From the NCBI GenBank assembly GCA_947088765.1, contig CAMUHU010000006.1, forward strand, positions 1 through 44,311: 44,311 nucleotides of DNA. The letters run 5' to 3'. This document shows, in pieces, positions 29,651-37,952 of this stretch. The stretch's first letter is position 1. Every line of letters starts with the position of its first letter. Both the position numbers and the translations under genes were made by a program. The notes beneath the pieces were generated by a model. That model was not told where the DNA came from and searched no databases. It saw only the letters and a program-made list of their open reading frames with translations. The stretch is from an uncultured Clostridium sp. (GTDB taxonomy: Bacteria > Bacillota > Clostridia > TANB77 > CAG-508).

Positions 29651-31018
29651 ATGGCAACTACACGTATATGGAAGATAGAAAATAGAATAGATAAAGTAAT
29701 AAGTTATACCATTAATCCAGAGAAAACAGAAAATCAAAATTATGAGAAAGAATTGTATAAGAGTTTGCACAATACAATAGAGTATGCAAAGGCAGATTAT
29801 AAAACAGAAAAACAATTCTATGTTACTGGAATAAATTGCATAGCAGAGACCGTATTGCAAGATATGATACAAACTAAGAAACACTTTGGAAAAACAAAAG
29901 GAATATTAGCTTTTCACGGCTATCAATCATTTGCAAAAGGAGAGGTAACGGCAAAACAAGCACATGAAATAGGAGTAAAACTTGCAGAAGAAATTTGGGG
30001 AGATAAATATGAAGTATTAGTTTCTACACATCTTAATACAAACTGTTATCATAATCATATAGTGTTAAATTCTGTTTCTTTTGTAGATGGAAAAGTTTAT
30101 ACAAATACAGTCGAACATTATGCTTTAATTAGAAAAACATCAGATGACTTATGTAGAGAATATGGACTAAGTGTAATAGAAGAAAAGCCATGTGGAAAAT
30201 TAAAAATAGATTATACAAAATTCTATAATTCATATATTCAAAAATCAGATTATTATACTGATACAAAAGATGATGTAGACTATGCAATTTCACAAAGTTA
30301 TTCGTATGATAATTTCAAAAAACTTTTAGAAGATATGGGGTATAAAGTTACAATAAGAGCAAACAAAATAAGTCTATGTAGACCTCCATATAAAAGAAAT
30401 ATAAGAATTGAAAGAAGTTTTGGAGAAGAATATAGCATAATTAATATAGAAGAAAGAATACTAAATGCACAAATTCCAAAAGTATTTTTCCCAGAAATTA
30501 GAACACAGAACAGAAGATATTATAGAAGAAATAAATATAATAAAAAATTGAACAATAGTAGAGGAAGTTTATATAAATTATATCTATACTATTGTTATTT
30601 GATTAAAAAATTTCCAGATAATAGAAATAAGGTAAAAATATCAACGAATATGAGGAAAGATATAAAAAAAATGGAGATTATATCAAGCGAAATTAAGTTC
30701 CTTCGTAGTCATCATATAGAAACTACGAAGGAACTTTTTTCATTTAAAGAACAAACTATTGATAAATTAAAGAAATATTTACACGAAAGAGCAAAACTAA
30801 GAAGAAAAAGGACGAAAATTACAGATGTACAAGAAAGAAAAGAATTATGTGATAAAATTTTGAATTTATCAGATTGCATTGGCAAAATAAACAAGGAGTT
30901 AGGATACTGTCAAGACATAGAAAATAGAATGCTAACGATAAAAGAAAATATAAACGAACTAGAAGAAAAAGACAAAAGTAAAGATGATAAACAAAAAGGA
31001 AAGGAGAAAATAAAGTGA
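29651..31018 (+). CDS. MOBP-type relaxase
   Basis: 455 residues. The N-terminal half is a relaxase/mobilization nuclease domain. The metal-binding motif is His127-LNTNCY-His134-N-His136. Upstream are the YTINPEKT stretch, where a catalytic tyrosine is expected, and GYQSFAKGEVTAKQAHEIG, typical of the Tn1549-type relaxases. The C-terminal half is lysine-rich and helical. It nicks oriT, stays covalently linked to the DNA and is delivered through the channel. Unlike the element's ATPases it has no in-phase CGG. A near-perfect intrinsic terminator lies within its coding sequence at 30695-30740. Its last bases overlap the PcfB gene start. Confidence 0.88.
   Translation: MATTRIWKIENRIDKVISYTINPEKTENQNYEKELYKSLHNTIEYAKADYKTEKQFYVTGINCIAETVLQDMIQTKKHFGKTKGILAFHGYQSFAKGEVTAKQAHEIGVKLAEEIWGDKYEVLVSTHLNTNCYHNHIVLNSVSFVDGKVYTNTVEHYALIRKTSDDLCREYGLSVIEEKPCGKLKIDYTKFYNSYIQKSDYYTDTKDDVDYAISQSYSYDNFKKLLEDMGYKVTIRANKISLCRPPYKRNIRIERSFGEEYSIINIEERILNAQIPKVFFPEIRTQNRRYYRRNKYNKKLNNSRGSLYKLYLYYCYLIKKFPDNRNKVKISTNMRKDIKKMEIISSEIKFLRSHHIETTKELFSFKEQTIDKLKKYLHERAKLRRKRTKITDVQERKELCDKILNLSDCIGKINKELGYCQDIENRMLTIKENINELEEKDKSKDDKQKGKEKIK
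30695..30740 (+). terminator. Intrinsic terminator hairpin inside the relaxase gene
   Basis: AAGTTCCTTCGTAGT and ACTACGAAGGAACTT form a perfect 15-bp stem with a 12-base loop, directly followed by TTTT. It lies in frame at about relaxase residues 349-363, away from the catalytic domain. Transcripts from the upstream promoter may be attenuated here unless ribosomes follow closely. Confidence 0.75.
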
Positions 31019-31881
31019 ACTCATCAGATTCAGCAGAAGAACTTATTAAAATTTATTTAGACGGGATAAGTTTTACATTAAAAATTGCAGGGGAAGGCTC
31101 AAAAAATCTTATAGCTTTTCTAATGGCAATGCAAAAAGAAAAAGTACAAATAAAAGGTAAAACACGTTTGACGAATATGCTAAAGACAGGAAAACAACTA
31201 AAAATATTTACAATAAAAGCAGAAGATTTAAAGAAATTTTCACAAGAGGCAAAAAAGTATGGAATATTGTATTGCGTTTTAGCAAATAAGAAAAATGAAA
31301 AAATTGACGGCTTGGTAGATGTAATGGTAAGAGAAGAAGATGCATCAAAGGTAAATCGTATAGCAGAAAGGTTTAAATTTGCAGATGTTGCTACTATAAA
31401 AAAAGAAATGGAGAAAGAAGAAAAAGCAAAAGTAGAACAATTAAGTAAAAAAAGCAAAGATGAACAAATGTTAGACGAGTTATTTGCAGAGCCACCAAAA
31501 GAGGAAAAGGAACAGACACCCAGTAATGAACAGTCGGAAGAAAAGAGTCAGTCAGAGCATTCCTTAAATACCAAGAAGAACTTAGAAGAAAACAGGGTAA
31601 ATAATAGTAGAAGGTCTGTAAAAAAAGAATTGAGGGACATTGAAAAAGAACTAAAACAAAAAGAAAAATTAGAGCAAAAAGAAGAACTATTTACAGATAA
31701 GAATGAAAATGCAGTAGAAACTAATACACCTAAACATTTAAAGACTAAAGAAGTAAAAAAGGAAGAACAAATGCAAGAAAACAATAAAGCAAAGCACTTA
31801 AAAGAGCCAAAGCATTTTGAACAACAAAATCATAATAGTAAGAGAAGAAAAAGGAATAAAAGAAAGGGGCAAACCAAATGA
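31015..31881 (+). CDS. pcfB: PcfB-like protein (DUF3801)
   Basis: 288 residues from GTG 31015, which overlaps the relaxase stop. The N-terminal ~130 residues match PcfB/DUF3801: GSKNLIAFLMAMQKEK, KTRLTNMLKTGK, then LKKFSQEAKKYGILYCVL and DVMVREEDASKVNRIAERF. PcfB works with the relaxase and VirD4 in substrate recruitment in Gram-positive conjugation. The C-terminal ~150 residues are charged, low complexity and probably unfolded, with Lys/Glu runs. Confidence 0.8.
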   Translation: MNSSDSAEELIKIYLDGISFTLKIAGEGSKNLIAFLMAMQKEKVQIKGKTRLTNMLKTGKQLKIFTIKAEDLKKFSQEAKKYGILYCVLANKKNEKIDGLVDVMVREEDASKVNRIAERFKFADVATIKKEMEKEEKAKVEQLSKKSKDEQMLDELFAEPPKEEKEQTPSNEQSEEKSQSEHSLNTKKNLEENRVNNSRRSVKKELRDIEKELKQKEKLEQKEELFTDKNENAVETNTPKHLKTKEVKKEEQMQENNKAKHLKEPKHFEQQNHNSKRRKRNKRKGQTK

Positions 31882-32759
31882 ACGAAAAAACAAAAATAAA
31901 CAATGACCTAAATGATATATTTGAACAAGGCAAAAGTAAAAACAATAATTATAATAATCAAAATAAATGGAAAGAACAAAATGAAAAAAGAAAAGAGTTA
32001 TACAAAAAAATTACTGATGCATCTTTTAATATAGTTAAAGACAGCAATTTGTTTAAAGAATATTTGAACGTATTGAGTAGATTTTATAAGTATTCTGTTG
32101 GTAATTGTATGCTTATTCTTGAATCAGAGCCTAATGCAAAGCAAATAAAATCAGAGCAGGACTGGATAGACAAGGGATATGATAAATTAGAAGGAGCAAA
32201 AGCAATTATAATATTAGAACCTAATAAGTCAAATGGAAAGATATATTATAATCCAAAAGAAGAATACGATATTTCACAAACAAATGCACCTATACCAAAA
32301 GAAAAAAATTATACAGCAAGAGAAATAACATCAGCATTATTTACTATGTGTAAAGCTGAAAGAGAGGTAGTTGATATTTTACCAAATGGAGAGAAAGGAT
32401 CACAATATGTGGAAAGTGAAAACAAGCTATATATATGTAAAGGGTTAAAACCAGAATATGTAGCAAAAACTGTCATCCAAGAATTTCTAAAAAGTGAAAT
32501 GCAAGGTATGGAACAAAGTGAGATGAACGAGTTTAAGACATATTGTATTTCATATATGATGTGCAGAAAATATGGAATAGATGTAACTGGATTTGAATTT
32601 ACAGAATTGCCACAAGAATTAGTTAATCAAAAGGATAGTAAAAATATAAGACAAGAGCTAGAAGGAATAAGACAAGACTTTGAAACCCTTAGCACAAAGG
32701 TTAATGAATATTTTATACAAGAGGAAAAAATCAAAAAAAATAAAGAACAAGGAAGGTAG
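31878..32759 (+). CDS. ArdC-like N-terminal domain protein without HExxH
   Basis: 293 residues, overlapping pcfB by four bases (ATGA). Residues about 40-130 match the ArdC N-terminal single-strand DNA-binding domain: LNVLSRFYKYSVGNCMLILE, QDWIDKGY, GAKAIIILEP. ArdC proteins protect incoming DNA from restriction, and full-length forms carry an HExxH metalloprotease. Here the equivalent place reads QEFLKSEM, so the zinc motif is missing and only the DNA-binding role is likely. A C-terminal helical tail follows. Confidence 0.72.
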   Translation: MNEKTKINNDLNDIFEQGKSKNNNYNNQNKWKEQNEKRKELYKKITDASFNIVKDSNLFKEYLNVLSRFYKYSVGNCMLILESEPNAKQIKSEQDWIDKGYDKLEGAKAIIILEPNKSNGKIYYNPKEEYDISQTNAPIPKEKNYTAREITSALFTMCKAEREVVDILPNGEKGSQYVESENKLYICKGLKPEYVAKTVIQEFLKSEMQGMEQSEMNEFKTYCISYMMCRKYGIDVTGFEFTELPQELVNQKDSKNIRQELEGIRQDFETLSTKVNEYFIQEEKIKKNKEQGR

Positions 32760-32766
32760 CCTATAA

Positions 32767-32964
32767 ATGAAGGATGATAGAGTATTAATTTTAGATAAAT
32801 ATGATTATGGAGAAGTATTGAGCATTATAAATGATAAAAGAAACGAATTAATAGGTAAGAAGGAAGATACTAGAGAAATAAACGAATTATTTGAAAAAGT
32901 TGTAAATGCCCCAACAAAGAAAAAAAGTAAACTAAGACGAGAAAGGTCAGCATGTGAACGATAA
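32767..32964 (+). CDS. Small charged hypothetical protein before virD4
   Basis: 65 residues, highly charged, no membrane segment, ending in a basic stretch. It is 7 bases after the ArdC-like gene and overlaps the virD4 start by 11 bases, so it belongs to the same operon. I do not recognise a family. Confidence 0.6.
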   Translation: MKDDRVLILDKYDYGEVLSIINDKRNELIGKKEDTREINELFEKVVNAPTKKKSKLRRERSACER

Positions 32965-34802
32965 CAGACAAACAAGTATTGTTTTATTAGTATTAGGTGG
33001 AATTGCAGTAATATGGATAAGTCTATTAGTTGCACCATATATAGATGGTGGATTAATCGAAATTGTAAATAATTTGCCAAAACAAATAGAAACACCATTT
33101 CAAATAGAATTTTGCAAGGATAGTTTGAGGTCTATTCTTATTTTTTTACTAATTTATCTATTAGGATTAGGTATGTATTTTTCGACTAGAAGAAATTATA
33201 GAAGAGGCAAGGAATATGGCTCAGCAGAGTGGGGCAATGCTAAGAAAATAAACAAAAAATATATGCAATTTCCAAAAAATCAAAATAAAGTATTAACACA
33301 AAATGTTATGTTAGGTTTTAATGCAAAAAAGCATAGAAGAAATTTGAATGTATTAGTTGTAGGTGGAAGTGGAGCAGGTAAAACGAGATTCTATGGAAAA
33401 CCAAATGTAATGCAATGCAATAGTTCATATGTTATATTAGACCCAAAACGGAGAAATTTTAAGGGATACAGGATACTTACTAGAAAAAGAAGGATATAAA
33501 GTAAGAGTATTAGACCTAGTCAATACAGAAAAAAGTCATTGTTATAATCCTTTTATTTATATAAGAGATGATAATGATATACAAAAGCTAGTAAGTAATC
33601 TATTTAAGAGTACAACACCAAAAGGCAGTCAGTCAAATGATCCATTTTGGGACATAAGTGCTTCAATGCTTTTATCAGCATTATTTTATTACTTGAAATA
33701 TGAGGCTCAAGAGGAAGAACAAAATTTTTCGATGGCATCTGAAATGTTAAAGGCAGGAAAGCCAAAAGATGATGATGACTATGAAACAGCACTTGATATA
33801 TTGTTTAAAAGATTAGAGAATAGAAATCCAAATCATATAGCAGTGAAATATTATAAGGATTATCATAGTCGGAGCAGGAAGGACATTACAATCAATAAAT
33901 GTTACTCTTGCATCAAAACTAGAAAAATTTAATCTTGATTCAATAGAAGGAATAACAAAAACAGATGAATTAGAGTTAGATAAGCTTGGAGAGGAAAAAA
34001 TGGCACTATTTGCAATTATTCCAGATAATAGTACAGATATGAATTTCTTAGTAAGTATATTATATACACAAATATTTCAAGTATTATATTACAAAGCAGA
34101 TTATAAATATAATGGCTCACTACCAATATCTGTACATTTCATTATGGATGAATTTGCGAATGTTGCTCTACCAAATGATTTTGAAAAGGTACTTTCTACA
34201 ATGCGTTCAAGAAATATATCAGTTTCAATTATCATACAAAATATGGCTCAACTCAAATCATTATTTGAAAAGCAATGGGAAAGCATAGTTCGGTAATTGT
34301 GATGAGTTCTTATATCTGGGTGGGAATGAACAATCAAGCTATAAGTATGTGTCAGAACTATTAGGAAAAGAAACGATAGACACAAACACATATCGGAAAA
34401 TCAACAGGACATTCTGGAAATTACTCTACTAATTATCAAAATGCAGGTAGAGAACTATTGACGCAAGATGAAATAAGGACGTTAGATAATGATAAAGCAA
34501 TATTGCTAATAAGAGGAGAAAAGCCAATAATAGACCAAAAGTATAACATTTTAAAACACCCCAATGTAAAAGAAACAACAGATGGAAAAGCTAAACCATA
34601 TGAACATGGAAGAATAGATAGGGCAAATGCAAGTATATTACAATTAGAACCAAACGAAATAGATATAAACAAGCTTAAAGACATAACAGAATATAAACGA
34701 GCAGAAAAAAATAATACAGAACTTTTATCTGAAGAAGATATAGAAATTTATTATTTAATGGAGGAATATGAAAATGAAAAAGAACAAGAAAATAAGAAAT
34801 AA
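32954..34802 (+). CDS. virD4: VirD4/TraG coupling protein, four CGG +1 sites
   Basis: From GTG 32954, skipping the C at 33449, 33870, 34291 and 34394 gives 614 residues, the family's usual length. Two membrane helices lie at about 10-30 and 55-77. Walker A GGSGAGKT is at 137-144 and Walker B MDEFAN near 397. The restored residues are Gly166 (LDPKGEILRDTG), Gly306 (SGAGRTLQS), Gly446 (SIVGNCDEFLYLGGNEQ) and Gly480 (TYGKSTGHSGNYS), all positions typical of this family. Unshifted translation stops early at each site; at 34291 CGG is followed by TAA. It is the inner membrane ATPase that links relaxase-DNA to the channel. Its 3' end overlaps the VirB2-like gene. Confidence 0.93.
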
Positions 34803-35094
34803 AGTAATTAGTATAGGTTTAAAGGTAGCAACAATATTTGTTGCGTTTTTTTTAATGAAAAATACAGTATTTGGAACAGATAATCCATTAACAGTTATAA
34901 ATAATTTATCAACTTTTATTTTTAGTATAGTAAAAGCAATTGGAATGATACTACTGCTTTGGGGAATCGTACAAATCGGAATGGCATTAAAGAGCCATGA
35001 CCCAGCACAAAGAGCGAGTGGATTTATGACATTAGGAGGTGCAGTAATAATAACATTCGCAAAAGAAATTCTTGATTTAATCACAGGAGGATAA
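34774..35094 (+). CDS. VirB2/Maff2-like small membrane protein
   Basis: 106 residues from ATG 34774, chosen over 34768 because GGAGG is then 9 bases away. A signal-like first helix ends at VFGT. Two hydrophobic helices follow (about 43-65 and 82-96) with DPAQRASGFMTLGGAVII between them. This is the VirB2/TrbC pilin-like or Maff2 layout and lies after virD4, as in related elements. It probably forms part of the transfer channel in the membrane. Confidence 0.7.
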   Translation: MKKNKKIRNKVISIGLKVATIFVAFFLMKNTVFGTDNPLTVINNLSTFIFSIVKAIGMILLLWGIVQIGMALKSHDPAQRASGFMTLGGAVIITFAKEILDLITGG

Positions 35095-35112
35095 AACAAA
35101 TTTAAAATATAA

Positions 35113-35151
35113 ATAAACAAGGGCAAATCTTTAAGAGTTGTCTTTGTTTAT
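35113..35151 (+). terminator. Hairpin between the VirB2-like and MT-A70 genes
   Basis: ATAAACAAGGGCAA pairs with TTGTCTTTGTTTAT, with G-U pairs and an 11-base loop. There is no long T-run, so it may attenuate or protect the upstream mRNA. Confidence 0.5.
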
Positions 35152-35169
35152 CTAAAGGATGGATGAGAA

Positions 35170-35742
35170 GTGAAAAAATATAAAATTATTTATGCCGATC
35201 CACCATGGAATTATAGGGTATGGTCAAAGAAAGGAGATGGAAGATCGGCAAGAAATCATTATGAAACAATGAATACAGAAGAAATATGCAATTTGCCAAT
35301 AAAAAATATTGCAGATAAAGATAGTGTACTTTTTTTATGGGTTACATTTCCATGCCTATTGGATGGATTAAAAACGATGATAAGATGGGGATTCAAGTAT
35401 AAAACATGTGGATTTACTTGGGTAAAAAAAAATAAAAAGGGCATTGGTTGGTTTTTCGGGCTTGGATATTGGACACGTGCAAATGCAGAATTATGTTTAA
35501 TAGGCACAAGGGGAAAAATAAGTAGAAAATCAAATAGGATATCACAAGTAATAGATACACCAATAGAAGAACACAGTAAAAAACCAAATATTGTAAGAGA
35601 GAAGATAGTAGAACTGATGGGAGATCTACCTAGAATCGAACTTTTTGCAAGACAAAAAGTAAATGGTTGGGATGTATGGGGAAATGAGATTGAAAGTGAT
35701 ATAAATATGAGTGATTATGAAGGAGGAAAAGATGTCGGATAA
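35170..35742 (+). CDS. MT-A70-family adenine methyltransferase
   Basis: 190 residues from GTG 35170 (AAAGGATGG upstream). The DPPW catalytic motif is at residues 10-13 (YADPPWNYRVW). Later blocks typical of the family are VLFLWVTFPCLLDG, GWFFGLGYWTRANAELCLIG, EEHSKKPNIVREKI and ELFARQKVNGWDVWGNE. Bacterial members on phages and mobile elements methylate adenine in DNA; some relatives act on RNA. It is inserted between VirB2-like and VirB6-like genes and overlaps the latter by 11 bases, so it is made with the channel. It likely shields the element from restriction. Confidence 0.87.
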   Translation: MKKYKIIYADPPWNYRVWSKKGDGRSARNHYETMNTEEICNLPIKNIADKDSVLFLWVTFPCLLDGLKTMIRWGFKYKTCGFTWVKKNKKGIGWFFGLGYWTRANAELCLIGTRGKISRKSNRISQVIDTPIEEHSKKPNIVREKIVELMGDLPRIELFARQKVNGWDVWGNEIESDINMSDYEGGKDVG

Positions 35743-36572
35743 CTGGGTTGTAGGAAATTTACAAAATGCCTTAAATACGTGGAATGAAAAATTAAATGAA
35801 ATATGGACTCTTGTTACACAAACGCCAGAGACATTTAAAGGACGGTAGTATTTGGAATATTATTGTAAATATAAATGGAGCAGTACAAGCAATAGGACTA
35901 GCATTACTTGTTTTATTTTTTGTAGTAGGAATAGTAAAAACATGCTCTAGTTTTGCAGAGGTAAAAAGACCTGAACAGGTTTTGAAATTATTTATAAGGT
36001 TTATATTGACTAAGACAGCCATAACATACGGATTAGAGTTAATGTTAGCGATATTTAAAATAACGCAAGGTGTAGTTCAGACAATAATGCAGACAGCAGG
36101 AATAGGAGGAGCAACACAAAGTGAATTGCCACAAGAAATGATAATAGCAATAGAAAGTTGTCGGATTTATTGAGAGCATACCTCTATGGGCAGTAGCATT
36201 TATACGGAAGTTTCTTAGTAAACGTATTAGCTTATGTTATGATACTTTCGGTTTATGGTAGATTTTTCAAAATATATTTATATACTGCAATAGCACCTAT
36301 TCCGTTAAGTACATTTGGAGGAGAGCCAACAGGACATATTGGTAGAAGTTTTATAAAAGGATTTTGTGCAGTATGTCTTGAAGGAGCAATAATAATGCTT
36401 GCTTGTATTATATTTTCACAATTTGCAAGTTCTCCACCAGTTGTAGATGCAAATGCACAAGCAGTAAATCAAGTATGGAGTTATCTAGGAGAATTAGTAT
36501 TCAATATGTTAGTGCTAGTTCGGAACAGTAAAAATGAGTGATAAAGTAGTTCATGAAATGATGGGATTATAG
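35732..36572 (+). CDS. virB6: VirB6/TrbL-like channel protein, four CGG +1 sites
   Basis: From ATG 35732 (AAGGAGG upstream), skipping the C at 35843, 36162, 36205 and 36521 gives 278 residues to the stop at 36572. Several membrane helices are visible: AIGLALLVLFFVVGIV, the stretch around IPLWAVAFIGSFLVNVLAYVMI, and an Ala-rich one near KGFCAVCLEGAIIMLACIIF. The restored residues are Gly38, 144, 158 and 263. At 35843 the unshifted frame stops at once (CGG TAG). It would form the polytopic inner membrane core of the type IV channel. Unshifted products would be 38 residues or short fragments. Confidence 0.82.
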
Positions 36573-36591
36573 AGAGGAGCAGATAAAATCT

Positions 36592-37455
36592 ATGTTAGTA
36601 AAAAATGAAATGGAAAAAGTATGGTTAATTGAAGACAATAAGTTGAAATGTACAAATAAGATTGTATCAAAATTAAATTATTTTGGAAAAGAAGTAGCCA
36701 TACTGAAAACAAAAGCAAATTGGGACGGACAAGAAATGTTATTTAAAGATAAAAAAGAAAATTGCTATTGGGAATTAGGAATAGCACCAATACGTTTCAG
36801 TATGTTTTTAAGAAATGTACTAGACAATAATGAAAAGGATAATTCCTGTAATGAAATGCTAGATATTTTTAATGAAGAAAATATAATAAGGCTTTTCAAA
36901 AAAAGTATAGATAAAAAGTCATATTTTAATACGTGTCAATTAAAATTTATAAATAAACATTGTGATATGGATATGTTTGAAAGAGCAAAAGAAAGCAGAG
37001 AAGACTTTTTATATAATAAAAAGCAAGAAGATGAAATCTGGAAAGAAGAACAGCAAAGGAAAGCTGAAGAGAAAATAAAACAAGTTAATAATAAATTTTA
37101 TGAACAAGTAAAAGGAATAAAAAACAGAATACAATTAAGAGAAATCGTTAAGTCAGAAAAGCTAAAATTTTATAAAGATAACAAATATGAAAATGGTATT
37201 ACAGAACAAAACTGTTTTTTGTATTTAGCAAAGCAATATGGAATCAATATACCACTTGCAACACAAGGATTTATAAACAATAAATTAGTAGATTATAATT
37301 TTGGAACTGGACAATATAGATTTCTAGTAATAAATGGAAACAAAAAAGGTAGTGAAGAAATACACAAATATTTTAAACAGATATATCAAAAGGTTGTAGA
37401 AGAAACAAAAGAATATAAAGAGCAAAAACATAGCAAAGAATTAGTTATTAGGTAG
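36592..37455 (+). CDS. Hypothetical element protein between virB6 and prgI
   Basis: 287 residues, soluble, no membrane segment. A coiled, Lys/Glu-rich middle section (about 130-170, EEQQRKAEEKIKQ) separates two compact parts. The C-terminal part has EQNCFLYLAKQYGINIPLATQGFINNKL. The AGGAGC site lies before ATG 36592. Related elements carry varied proteins at this place. I do not recognise the family. Confidence 0.65.
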   Translation: MLVKNEMEKVWLIEDNKLKCTNKIVSKLNYFGKEVAILKTKANWDGQEMLFKDKKENCYWELGIAPIRFSMFLRNVLDNNEKDNSCNEMLDIFNEENIIRLFKKSIDKKSYFNTCQLKFINKHCDMDMFERAKESREDFLYNKKQEDEIWKEEQQRKAEEKIKQVNNKFYEQVKGIKNRIQLREIVKSEKLKFYKDNKYENGITEQNCFLYLAKQYGINIPLATQGFINNKLVDYNFGTGQYRFLVINGNKKGSEEIHKYFKQIYQKVVEETKEYKEQKHSKELVIR

Positions 37456-37466
37456 GAGGAAATGGA

Positions 37467-37952
37467 GTGGAAATTAAGATAAACAAGGAGATAAGGGACT
37501 ATAAAGAAAAAGTATTTTTTGGACTATCTATGAGGCAATGTATATTTTCTGCTTTAGCTTGTGGAGTAGCAGTATTGATATATTTTTTATTAAGAAATCA
37601 TTTGGGTTTAGAAACATTATCTTGGCTATGTATATTAAGTGCTATTCCATTTGGGTTTTTAGGCTTTGTAAGGTATAACGGAATGAATGCAGAACAATTT
37701 ATAATTACTTGGGTTAAGTCAGAAATTCTAATGCCAAAAGTTTTATATTTTAAACCAGAAAATATGTATAATGAATTATTAGAACAGGAATATAGAAGGA
37801 AAAAGAAGGAGGAAAAGCAACATGAGATTTTTAATGGGATTTTTAAAATTAAATCAAGACAAGGAAAAAATGAAAATACCCAAAAGTGTTCAAAAGGCAA
37901 TACCAATCAAGAGGATATACGAAAATGGAACATTTCAAGTTGGGAGAAATAA
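37467..37952 (+). CDS. prgI: PrgI-family membrane protein
   Basis: 161 residues from GTG 37467 with TAGGAGG upstream. Two adjacent membrane helices (IFSALACGVAVLIYFLL and LSWLCILSAIPFGFLGF) follow an N-terminal KEIRDYKEKVFFGLSMRQ, as in PrgI of pCF10-like systems. The protein lies before virB4 as expected (VirB3-like role). Its final ~43 residues are read from the same DNA as the start of virB4 in another frame, an overlap of 131 bases, more than in usual members that end near the KKKEEK segment. Confidence 0.82.
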   Translation: MEIKINKEIRDYKEKVFFGLSMRQCIFSALACGVAVLIYFLLRNHLGLETLSWLCILSAIPFGFLGFVRYNGMNAEQFIITWVKSEILMPKVLYFKPENMYNELLEQEYRRKKKEEKQHEIFNGIFKIKSRQGKNENTQKCSKGNTNQEDIRKWNISSWEK

